A stretch of 5,481 nucleotides of DNA from an uncultured Marinicella sp. GTDB taxonomy: Bacteria > Pseudomonadota > Gammaproteobacteria > Xanthomonadales > Marinicellaceae. The notes beneath the pieces are model-generated. The model was not told the origin of the DNA. It made no database searches and saw only the letters and a list, made by a program, of their open reading frames with translations. Position numbers and translations under genes: made by a program. The stretch is taken from positions 1 to 5,481 of the forward strand of contig CALLLZ010000382.1 in the NCBI GenBank assembly GCA_938008005.1. The letters are read 5' to 3'. The stretch's first letter is position 1. Each line of letters starts with the position of its first letter. Shown piece after piece: positions 1 to 5,481 of the stretch.

Positions 1-1
1 G

Positions 2-697
2 TATTTTAAAACGGATGATGGAGGGATGTCAGAACCGATGGTGATGAAGCATTGGCGTCAAGATTGGACATACCAAGATAAAAGCATGCTGGTTTATCAG
101 GGCAATAATTCATGGAAAAAACAAACTGTATCCGAAAATGTTTCAACTGGTAAATGGTCTCAAGCAGTTTTTCAAGTAGATGATTCCCCCAGATATGAGT
201 CAATAGGTGAATGGCAACACAACCCCAGTTTTTCAAGTTGGATCAGTGGAACAACACAAAGACCATTGCCAAGAAGAGAATACAGCGTCAGAAGTGATTA
301 TCAACTTTTAGAAGGCTTTAATCGTCATACCATCAATCGTTTTGGCTGGGTTCAAGAAGAGGAGAACTGGAAAAAGGTATTAAACGAGGATGGTAGTTTA
401 AAAGGATATTTATCAAAAGAAGAGGGTATGGGGAGGTATCAACGCATTGTTGATCATGATTTTAAACCAGGTGATGATTATATAAAGAAAGCGGGCTTAT
501 TTTGGGCAGATGTCAGGTTGGTATGGAAAGACATATTCAATCAATCGAATTCACTTGCACTGAATAAAAATATTGATGGTGTGCCTTTATTTATGCCTTT
601 GTTTGAATATGCTGAACAAGTCATGCAAAAAGAAAATTATGACTCGAAAGTTGGTCAAACCAAAGCCAGAGAAATTATCGTTAAACACATCAGGTAA
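2..697 (+). CDS. DUF6607 family protein, 5'-truncated by window edge
   Basis: This is the C-terminal part (231 residues visible) of a protein I recognise as DUF6607, a family of unknown function often found beside heme-uptake genes. The frame is open from base 2, and eight residues (YFKTDDGG) precede the first ATG at 26, so the true start is upstream. A GGAGGG run touches that ATG with no spacing, too close for a normal ribosome site, and family members as I recall them carry about 100 more N-terminal residues. Family-like motifs, numbered from base 2, are HWRQDW (17-22), VFQVDD (56-61), PLPRREY (88-94) and NRHTINRFGWVQEEENW (107-123). The visible part has ten tryptophans and no membrane segment. 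It ends 5 nt before hmuT, so it is almost certainly co-transcribed with the heme transporter. Its biochemical role is unknown; a part in heme capture or handling is inferred from position only. Confidence 0.85.
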   Translation, partial: YFKTDDGGMSEPMVMKHWRQDWTYQDKSMLVYQGNNSWKKQTVSENVSTGKWSQAVFQVDDSPRYESIGEWQHNPSFSSWISGTTQRPLPRREYSVRSDYQLLEGFNRHTINRFGWVQEEENWKKVLNEDGSLKGYLSKEEGMGRYQRIVDHDFKPGDDYIKKAGLFWADVRLVWKDIFNQSNSLALNKNIDGVPLFMPLFEYAEQVMQKENYDSKVGQTKAREIIVKHIR

Positions 698-702
698 TAT
701 CC

Positions 703-1551
703 ATGAAATATAAAAATTTAATCATCATACTTATTAGTTTTTGTTTGGGTAACGTCACTACCACTTCAGCAGAAGAGAGAATTATCTCGGCTGGGGGGAG
801 CATAACGGAAATTATGTATGAATTGGGGTTGGCGGAGCACATTATTGCCGTTGACTCAAGCAGTTATTATCCATTTGAAGCAACACAGAAACCCAAAGTT
901 GGATACTTTCGTCGGTTATCAGCTGAAGGCGTTTTATCTCTTAACCCCACGCGTTTGATTGGTTCAAATGGAGTGGGACCTGAAGAAACGATCGCTCAAA
1001 TAAAAAACACTGGAGTTGATGTCAAAGTTTTCAGTCAAGAAATATATACATTTGAAGCTTGGAAGGCATATATCAGGGAGGTGGGAAGCTACTTTAATTT
1101 GTTGTCCAAAGCCGAATCAATCATTGCTCGTGTTGAAGATAGTTTACTCAAAGCAAATCATCGATTAAGTGATTTGCAAAAAACGGCTGTTTTTTTGATG
1201 GATTTGGGTGATAGAGGGCCGGTAGCAGCAGGCAATAATACAGTGCCTGACATGTTGTTTAAGTTGGCAGGTCTCAACAATATAGTCAAGGATTATGATG
1301 GATTTAAACCATTCAGTACTGAACGACTGATACAAATTAAACCAGACTTAATTGTTATGCCAAATCATGTGGTAGAAAAACTGGGTGGTGAAGAAAATAT
1401 TTGCCAAAACATGATGATTAAGCTGACCACCAGTGAGCGAGGCTGTGATATTTTAGTGATGGATGCATTGTTGGCATTGGGGTTCGGCACGAGAATAGAT
1501 CAAGCTGTTGAGAAATTGCGGTTTGGGCTTGAGATTAAAAATAAGGATTAG
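703..1551 (+). CDS. hmuT: Heme ABC transporter substrate-binding protein HmuT
   Basis: This is a 282-residue periplasmic heme-binding protein that hands heme to the HmuUV transporter. A Sec signal peptide is visible: basic MKYKN, hydrophobic core to about residue 18, and probable cleavage after TSA (residue 23). Cys14 does not sit in a lipobox, so it is probably a soluble protein. The mature part starts with the class III binding-protein pattern RIISAGGSITEIMYELG. The segment VGYFRRLSAEG (66-76) matches the HmuT/ShuT/PhuT family, whose heme ligand is a Tyr in this motif, here Tyr68 with Arg70 and Arg71 behind it. VAAGNNTVPDMLFKLAG (174-190) and the C-terminal MDALLALGFGTR (253-264) are also typical. 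The sequence has only three histidines (46, 153, 222). The start ATG lies 5 nt after the upstream stop with only a weak AGG upstream, so translation is probably coupled. A B12 or siderophore binding protein is less likely given the Tyr motif and neighbours. Confidence 0.93.
   Translation: MKYKNLIIILISFCLGNVTTTSAEERIISAGGSITEIMYELGLAEHIIAVDSSSYYPFEATQKPKVGYFRRLSAEGVLSLNPTRLIGSNGVGPEETIAQIKNTGVDVKVFSQEIYTFEAWKAYIREVGSYFNLLSKAESIIARVEDSLLKANHRLSDLQKTAVFLMDLGDRGPVAAGNNTVPDMLFKLAGLNNIVKDYDGFKPFSTERLIQIKPDLIVMPNHVVEKLGGEENICQNMMIKLTTSERGCDILVMDALLALGFGTRIDQAVEKLRFGLEIKNKD
1543..1547 (+). promoter_or_regulatory. Ribosome binding site for hmuU
   Basis: AAGGA lies inside the last codons of hmuT, 11 nt before the ATG at 1559. 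It supports that ATG over the upstream in-frame TTG at 1508, which overlaps hmuT by 44 nt, and over the downstream ATG at 1652, which has no comparable site. The spacing is slightly long. Confidence 0.6.
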
Positions 1552-1558
1552 CTCGACC

Positions 1559-2674
1559 ATGAACTTAAAGATAAACAGTGAGTCATCAATCGCAGAAAAC
1601 AACAGTACTTACAGAAAATCACAAATTAACGAATCTACCCTTGTTTGGAAAATGACTGAACAAAAATGGCTTGTTTTATTTTTGTTGCTTAATTTTGTCT
1701 TGGCGGTTTCAATCGGACCCGCCGTGATTGATTTTTTAGTCCTGATTAAATCGATGGCTTCGTTATTCCAAAGCTCTGCCGATAGCAGTTATCTATTGTC
1801 AATCGTTAATAACATCAGAATTCCCAGAGCAATTTTGGCAGTTTTGATTGGAAGTGCATTGGCAATCAGTGGTGCATCATTACAAGGTATATGCCGAAAT
1901 CCTTTGGCAGACCCCACTTTGTTAGGTATATCATCTGGTGCAGCAGCAGCGGCCGTGATTGGTATTGTGTTCATGACTCACTGGTCCTTTCCGGATGCCG
2001 TTAAACCATATGTTTTACCGTGTTTGGCCTTTTTAGGAGCTGCCATCACTGCTTTTGTGATTGATAAAATGGCACAAGTAAATGGCAAACTACAAATCGT
2101 TACATTGTTATTGGCGGGGATTGCCTTGAATGCTCTATTTGCAGCCATCATTGGATTGATGAGTTATTTAGCTGATGATCAGTCATTGAGGTTAATTACG
2201 TACTGGTTGATGGGGTCTTTGGGTGCAGGAAGCTGGCAAAATATCATGATCGCAGCGCCTATATTGATTTTGTCTATGTGGGGGATTTACCACAAAAGAA
2301 ATGAATTGAATTTATTGTTATTGGGTGAGGCCAATGCCAAATACATGGGAGTGGAAGTTGAAAAGGTTAAAAAACAATTGTTATGGCTTAATGCATTAAC
2401 AGTTGGACTGGCTGTCTCAGTTAGCGGCATCATCGGTTTTATAGGTTTGGTGGTTCCACACATTCTGCGCATAACCACGGGCAGTGATTACCGTTATTTA
2501 TTACTTAATTCTATGTTGTTGGGTGGGTCAGTGATGTTAATTGCTGATTTAGTGGCTCGAATGGTTGCCGCACCAGCTGAGGTTCCTATTGGAATCATAA
2601 CTTCAATTCTAGGTGCGCCAGTATTCATTTTGCTGTTAATTAAGCAAAAAAAGAAATTGGCATTTGGCATTTAA
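1559..2674 (+). CDS. hmuU: Heme ABC transporter permease HmuU (FecCD family)
   Basis: This is the 371-residue inner-membrane permease of the heme importer; in this family two copies form the channel and pair with two HmuV ATPases. FecCD motifs, numbered from the ATG at 1559, are RIPR (87-90), SGASLQ (104-109), RNPLADPTLLG (113-123), WLMGSLGAGSW (216-226), GFIGLVVPHILR (293-304) and EVPIGIITSILGAPVF (341-356). The many hydrophobic stretches fit the usual ten helices, and the segment after the VPH motif is where the family contacts the ATPase. I chose ATG 1559 because it has an AAGGA site and leaves 7 nt after hmuT. It gives a polar N-terminal extension of about 35 residues before the first helix. 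An ATG at 1652 would remove most of that and give 340 residues, still a normal family length. Substrate specificity for heme is inferred from the neighbours, since permeases for B12 and siderophores look alike. Confidence 0.93.
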   Translation: MNLKINSESSIAENNSTYRKSQINESTLVWKMTEQKWLVLFLLLNFVLAVSIGPAVIDFLVLIKSMASLFQSSADSSYLLSIVNNIRIPRAILAVLIGSALAISGASLQGICRNPLADPTLLGISSGAAAAAVIGIVFMTHWSFPDAVKPYVLPCLAFLGAAITAFVIDKMAQVNGKLQIVTLLLAGIALNALFAAIIGLMSYLADDQSLRLITYWLMGSLGAGSWQNIMIAAPILILSMWGIYHKRNELNLLLLGEANAKYMGVEVEKVKKQLLWLNALTVGLAVSVSGIIGFIGLVVPHILRITTGSDYRYLLLNSMLLGGSVMLIADLVARMVAAPAEVPIGIITSILGAPVFILLLIKQKKKLAFGI

Positions 2675-2688
2675 CGGAGAATATTTTA

Positions 2689-3492
2689 ATGAGCATTTCA
2701 ATCAAGGATTTAAACTTCAGTATAAAAGGCAGTAGTAAAAGCCGTACTCAAAACAAACAATTACTTAAAGGCGTCAATGCATCTGTAGAAACAGCCAAAT
2801 TGGTGGGAATTATTGGGCCTAATGGTGCTGGTAAGTCTACCTTGTTGAACTGCCTTTCAGGTTTGTTGAACTCAAAAGAATCCATACAGTTGAATAACAG
2901 ATGGTTGGAATCGTACACTCACAAAGACTTGGCAAAGGTGAGAGCGGCATTGCCCCAAGCATCTAATTTAAGCTTCCCTTTTATAGCCAAGGACATAGTT
3001 GGTATGAGTTTTGCTTTATCTGCGATTTCTATACAACAACAATACAAGCTGATTAATTATTGTTTGGACATGATGTCTGCCAGCGATTTAGCGATGAGGA
3101 ATTACTTAAGTTTATCAGGTGGTGAAAAACAACGGATTCAACTGGCCAGGGTTTTAGCTCAATTGTTGCAAAACGATTCAAAAGAACAGATGCGGTTGTT
3201 GTTACTTGATGAGCCGACCGCTCCTTTGGATTTGAAATATCAGTTTCAATTGTTTAGACATTTAAAGCAGTTTGTTAAACAAAATATAACCACGATTACA
3301 GTTATACATGACATCAATTTGGCTGCGGCATATTGTGATGAAATTTGGGTGATGCAAGATGGTCAACTGATCAGCCAAGATAAACCACAACAAGTGATTT
3401 CCAATACCATGATGAAAAAAGTTTTTGATGTTGATGTGAATATTGCTTTTCATCAAAACCAGTTGTTACCGATCATCAGCAATCCAATTTAA
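2689..3492 (+). CDS. hmuV: Heme ABC transporter ATP-binding protein HmuV
   Basis: This is the 267-residue cytoplasmic ATPase that drives heme import through HmuU. All expected ABC motifs are present: Walker A GPNGAGKST (43-51), Q-loop Gln90 in ALPQ, signature LSGGE (142-146), Walker B LLLLDEP (170-176) with catalytic Glu175, D-loop APLD (178-181) and switch His207 in VIHD. The DEPTAPLDLKYQ stretch and the spacer between signature and Walker B (AQLLQNDSKEQ) resemble HmuV proteins. The start is well supported: CGGAGA sits 8 nt before the ATG and directly after the hmuU stop, leaving a 14-nt gap. One small oddity is a polar insertion, GSSKSRTQNK (14-23), in the N-terminal strand region where most homologues have a short loop. 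Nothing appears broken. A FecE/BtuD-type assignment is possible from the sequence alone, but the operon favours heme. Confidence 0.94.
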   Translation: MSISIKDLNFSIKGSSKSRTQNKQLLKGVNASVETAKLVGIIGPNGAGKSTLLNCLSGLLNSKESIQLNNRWLESYTHKDLAKVRAALPQASNLSFPFIAKDIVGMSFALSAISIQQQYKLINYCLDMMSASDLAMRNYLSLSGGEKQRIQLARVLAQLLQNDSKEQMRLLLLDEPTAPLDLKYQFQLFRHLKQFVKQNITTITVIHDINLAAAYCDEIWVMQDGQLISQDKPQQVISNTMMKKVFDVDVNIAFHQNQLLPIISNPI

Positions 3493-3519
3493 TAAAGATT
3501 ATAGACAAGGTTAAATCAT

Positions 3520-4245
3520 ATGAAAAATCAGAGCAAGGCGATAATACAGGCACGAACCTTATTGAGAAATCAAGAAAAAGCGGTGCTTTCAACTCACTCG
3601 GTGAGCAAGACAGGTTACCCATTTGGTTCAGTAACAACGTACATGACTGATCACCAAGGCCACCCTATTATTTACATCAGTCATCTGGCTCAACATACAA
3701 GGAACATCAAAGGAAACCCCAAATTGAGTTTGTTGGTCAGTGAGGACAATGAGAACGACATCAATGCAGGTGCCAGGTTGACTTTATTAGGTACTGTTGA
3801 ACTGGTTAATAATGAAGAACTTGAAGAAATTACTGATAAGTTTTATTTGAAATTTCCAGAAAGCAGGGCATATCAAGAGACTCATGATTTTAAATTCTAC
3901 CGAGTTAAAGTTGAACATGTCAGATATATTGGTGGGTTTGGACAAATTCATTGGTTGGACTTGAATGACTTTTTGTTGCCCGAACCGAACTGGAAAGAAA
4001 ATGAAAGGCCAGCCATTGAGCACATGAATGAAGATCATGAAGATGCGATGATACTTATGTGTTCTTATTATAAAAACTTTGAAGCTGAGCACATTGCCAT
4101 GACACATTTATATGCTGATGGTTGTGTACTGAAAGCTAATAACAAGTTGAACTTCTTTTTGACATATTCAAAGTTAATAGAAAGACCTAATGATATTCGC
4201 ACCAGATTGGTCGAAATGACTCAGTTAGCAAGATCTCAAAATTAA
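3520..4245 (+). CDS. hugZ: HugZ-type heme oxygenase/heme utilisation protein
   Basis: This is a 241-residue cytoplasmic protein of the HugZ/HutZ group, which binds heme in an FMN-binding-like split barrel and in studied members opens the porphyrin ring to release iron. The N-terminal barrel (about 10-145) shows KAVLSTHS (20-27), GYPFGS (32-37), ISHLAQHTRNI (53-63), NPKLSLLVSED (66-76), HDFKFYRV (122-129) and GFGQIHWL (139-146). A C-terminal DUF2470 domain follows (about 160-237) with its hallmark EHMNEDHEDAM (167-177). This two-domain form matches the length of Helicobacter HugZ rather than the shorter Vibrio HutZ. The start has AAGG 9 nt upstream, and the gene begins 27 nt after hmuV, so it is probably the last gene of the operon; a terminator follows. 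The last 45 residues contain no histidine, unlike the C-terminal heme-ligand His of H. pylori HugZ. Enzyme activity is inferred from family and context. Confidence 0.88.
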   Translation: MKNQSKAIIQARTLLRNQEKAVLSTHSVSKTGYPFGSVTTYMTDHQGHPIIYISHLAQHTRNIKGNPKLSLLVSEDNENDINAGARLTLLGTVELVNNEELEEITDKFYLKFPESRAYQETHDFKFYRVKVEHVRYIGGFGQIHWLDLNDFLLPEPNWKENERPAIEHMNEDHEDAMILMCSYYKNFEAEHIAMTHLYADGCVLKANNKLNFFLTYSKLIERPNDIRTRLVEMTQLARSQN

Positions 4246-4284
4246 TTTTTAAAATCCGAAAACATCGTTTTTTACTTGAACCAG

Positions 4285-4338
4285 AAAAACACAGTGGACA
4301 TGACCAAAATTATCAATGATGTCCACTGTGGTTTTTTT
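4285..4338. terminator. Bidirectional rho-independent terminator
   Basis: A perfect 12-bp stem pairs 4290-4301 (CACAGTGGACAT) with 4319-4330 (ATGTCCACTGTG) around a 17-nt loop. On the + strand it is followed by one G and seven T (4332-4338), which suits the end of the heme operon, 40-90 nt after the hugZ stop. Read on the - strand, the flanking five A (4285-4289) become a shorter T-run, so the same hairpin can end the convergent gene. The loop is longer than is usual for terminators, but the stem and the placement between two converging stops make the call firm. Confidence 0.88.
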
Positions 4339-4389
4339 AAGTTACTCAAAATCAAGTAAAGACTTCTGCCAGTTAATTAGGTTACTTAC

Positions 4390-5481
4390 TTAATCAAATC
4401 CATCACGAAAGATAAGGTCATTTTCATCTATGAATATAGCTCGAAGTTGTTTGTCTCTGTCCATGGTTAAATTGCAAGGGTTGCTGTCATCAATACACTG
4501 TTCTCTGCTGCTTTGCCAACCATCAAAGAGACTACCAGCATCTGGACTAGCGACCAGAATCAAATCTGTACCTAATGGATAGTTAGAGTCGCATTGGCTG
4601 ATACAAGATATACCTTGTGAGCCACTGACTATACCAGTTCCTGAGCCTTCGACAGAGATATTCAACTCTACATTTGGACCACCTCGTTGGTATAAATAGA
4701 TTTCTGAAGGTCCTGGGTGGTTAGCTATATTCGTGAATTCATGCGAACCGTTAAAAACAACGCCCAGTAATGGTGGAGAAACCGACATGTCTTCTACCAC
4801 ATCAGAGGTAATGATACTGGTGGTGATGTCACTGACCTGAGTTCCATTTAATTGCTGCGAAATGATCGAAGTTTCACCTGTGAAGTTATCGAATAGGAAT
4901 ACATCATTGGTTGGGTCGTTGTCTCCGCCTAGCGGTGATGTACCTAGCGCTTGATAGCTGACATACCGTCCAGAATTAGATAAGTTGGCTTTTTCAAAAG
5001 GTGCAACGGTTACTAACCCAGGCATAGGCAGCCCATTTGCATCTTGGGTGATGAGCTGAATGAGTTCAGTTGTGGTGTCATAAAGGAATAATTGGTCATC
5101 ACTGGCATTACTGTAATCATTGTTGGTTAGATTTTGTGCTTGTGATGAGAATAAAATGGTTTCACCATCATCTGAAATACTGGGACTAAAAGTGTCATCA
5201 TTACCACCCGTTCCAGCGGTGGTTTGACTGACACGGGTGATGTTACCATCAGGCCAACTGGCCAGAAAAACATCAGAAAATTCGTTGATATCACTGGCGA
5301 TCAAATCAGTGGCACTGGAGGTGAAAACAATCTGTGTATCAATGGCTGTGTTAGAAATATCGGCAGAGCCACTAGAGCCTGATGCGGCTTGACCAGATGA
5401 ATTGGTACTGATCAAAGTAAAAGTATTGGTATTCAAGTCATATAAATAAACATCCGTTTGATTATTCGTGTCATTGTTGAC
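4390..5481 (-). CDS. Secreted beta-propeller/InlB-repeat protein, 5'-truncated by window edge
   Basis: The C-terminal 363 residues of a larger protein of unknown function are visible. The frame is open to the window edge, and fifteen residues containing an extra repeat motif (DVYLYD) precede the only start-like codon (TTG at 5436), so the true start lies right of the window. Residues 1-265 (numbered from 5481) hold five copies of an Asp/Asn-rich motif of the form DVFLYD, 60-67 residues apart, separated by S.DG..ilFsS-type strands. This looks like a WD40/TolB-like beta-propeller. Residues 273-350 form an InlB B-repeat-like domain (Flg_new_2 type) with GSGTGIVSG, the cysteine pairs C293/C297 and C329/C336, and LFDGW. 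The end is the tail IFRDGFD (357-363). The composition (Ser, Thr, Asn, Asp, likely disulfides) fits an exported protein, but its signal peptide is out of view. It is transcribed toward the heme operon and shows no functional tie to it. Confidence 0.85.
   Translation of the reverse strand, partial: VNNDTNNQTDVYLYDLNTNTFTLISTNSSGQAASGSSGSADISNTAIDTQIVFTSSATDLIASDINEFSDVFLASWPDGNITRVSQTTAGTGGNDDTFSPSISDDGETILFSSQAQNLTNNDYSNASDDQLFLYDTTTELIQLITQDANGLPMPGLVTVAPFEKANLSNSGRYVSYQALGTSPLGGDNDPTNDVFLFDNFTGETSIISQQLNGTQVSDITTSIITSDVVEDMSVSPPLLGVVFNGSHEFTNIANHPGPSEIYLYQRGGPNVELNISVEGSGTGIVSGSQGISCISQCDSNYPLGTDLILVASPDAGSLFDGWQSSREQCIDDSNPCNLTMDRDKQLRAIFIDENDLIFRDGFD
4393..4413 (-). other. C-terminal IFRDGFD tail, possible sorting tag
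   Basis: The last seven residues of the - strand protein are IFRDGFD, directly before the TAA stop and about six residues after the InlB-like domain ends. I recall similar tails (IF..GFE) at the ends of many exported proteins from Marinicella, Dokdonella and related genera, but I have not searched for this. A role in sorting or surface anchoring is inference. Confidence 0.45.
4432..4665 (-). other. InlB B-repeat-like domain (within CDS)
   Basis: Residues 273-350 of the - strand protein follow the familiar pattern of a G.G.V start, GI.C...C, Y..GT...L.A.PD.GS.F.GW, C......C, and a closing M.....L.A.F. This domain occurs at the C-terminal side of many large surface or secreted bacterial proteins. 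The four cysteines probably form two disulfides after export. The domain gives no function by itself. Confidence 0.75.
4687..5454 (-). repeat. Protein-level beta-propeller repeats (five copies)
   Basis: Five diverged copies of the blade-edge motif lie in the - strand gene: DVYLYD (residues 10-15), DVFLAS (70-75), QLFLYD (130-135), DVFLFD (193-198) and EIYLYQ (260-265), numbered from 5481. Spacings are 60, 60, 63 and 67 residues. Each of the first four is followed 7-9 residues later by a LIS/RVS/LIT/IIS strand. The repeats are conserved as protein, and no obvious DNA-level tandem repeat was seen. More copies probably lie upstream, outside the window. Confidence 0.75.

Noticed and set aside
20..28. 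GGAGGG followed by ATG 26 as the start of the DUF6607 gene
   Set aside because: There is no space between the purine run and the ATG. The frame is open to the window edge and known relatives, as I recall them, have about 100 residues before the HWRQDW motif. Start at 38 would have 13-nt spacing and still lose that region.
1508..1558. TTG start for hmuU overlapping hmuT by 44 nt
   Set aside because: The extra 17 residues are just the hmuT coding sequence read in another frame, no ribosome site fits, and ATG 1559 has AAGGA upstream.
3493..3519. TATAGA in the hmuV-hugZ gap as a possible -10 box for hugZ
   Set aside because: No convincing -35 element lies at the right distance, and the 27-nt gap in an AT-rich genome gives such matches by chance.
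3787..4107. 106-residue open frame on the - strand inside hugZ
   Set aside because: It lies wholly within hugZ, resembles no family I know, and is explained as an antisense shadow.
4259..4272. Small AAAAC-ATC-GTTTT hairpin followed by T after hugZ
   Set aside because: The stem is 5 bp and almost all A-T, too weak for a terminator beside the 12-bp stem that follows.
4342..4359. Small inverted repeat TTACT/AGTAA downstream of the terminator
   Set aside because: Only 5 bp of AT-rich stem with no T-run; it is not distinguishable from chance.
5434..5436. TTG at 5436 as the start of the - strand gene
   Set aside because: The fifteen upstream codons are open and encode another copy of the propeller motif (DVYLYD), and no signal peptide follows the TTG.

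Overview
The window carries most of a heme (hemin) acquisition operon on the + strand. A convergent, unrelated gene for a large secreted repeat protein lies on the - strand. The DNA is AT-rich (roughly 40% GC by eye) and the proteins look gammaproteobacterial. Three things suggest a marine gammaproteobacterium, possibly Marinicella or a related Lysobacterales-type lineage: the DUF6607-hmuTUV-hugZ order, the moderate GC, and the C-terminal tail IFRDGFD on the last gene, a tail I remember as common in those groups. That placement is an inference; nothing here proves it.

Positions 1-4245 hold five tightly packed + strand genes with gaps of 5, 7, 14 and 27 nt. They are the 3' part of a DUF6607-family gene (its start lies left of the window), hmuT (periplasmic heme-binding protein), hmuU (FecCD-type permease), hmuV (ATPase) and hugZ (heme-degrading split-barrel protein with a DUF2470 domain). 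Together they would capture heme in the periplasm, pump it across the inner membrane with ATP, and release iron from it in the cytoplasm. No TonB-dependent receptor, TonB/ExbB/ExbD or hmuS is in the window. The operon promoter, and any Fur box, must lie upstream of position 1.

Positions 4246-4389 are a 144-nt convergent intergenic gap. It holds a strong hairpin (12-bp perfect stem) with a T-run on the + side and an A-run on the other, so it probably terminates transcription from both directions.

Positions 4390-5481 (- strand) are the C-terminal 363 residues of a protein whose start lies right of the window. It has five visible copies of a roughly 60-67-residue beta-propeller-like repeat, a four-cysteine InlB-B-repeat-like domain, and a short terminal IFRDGFD tail that may be a sorting tag.

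No RNA genes, insertion sequences, CRISPR arrays or phage features were seen. The main unknowns are the role of the DUF6607 protein in heme uptake, the heme ligands of this HmuT and HugZ, and the meaning of the C-terminal tail.
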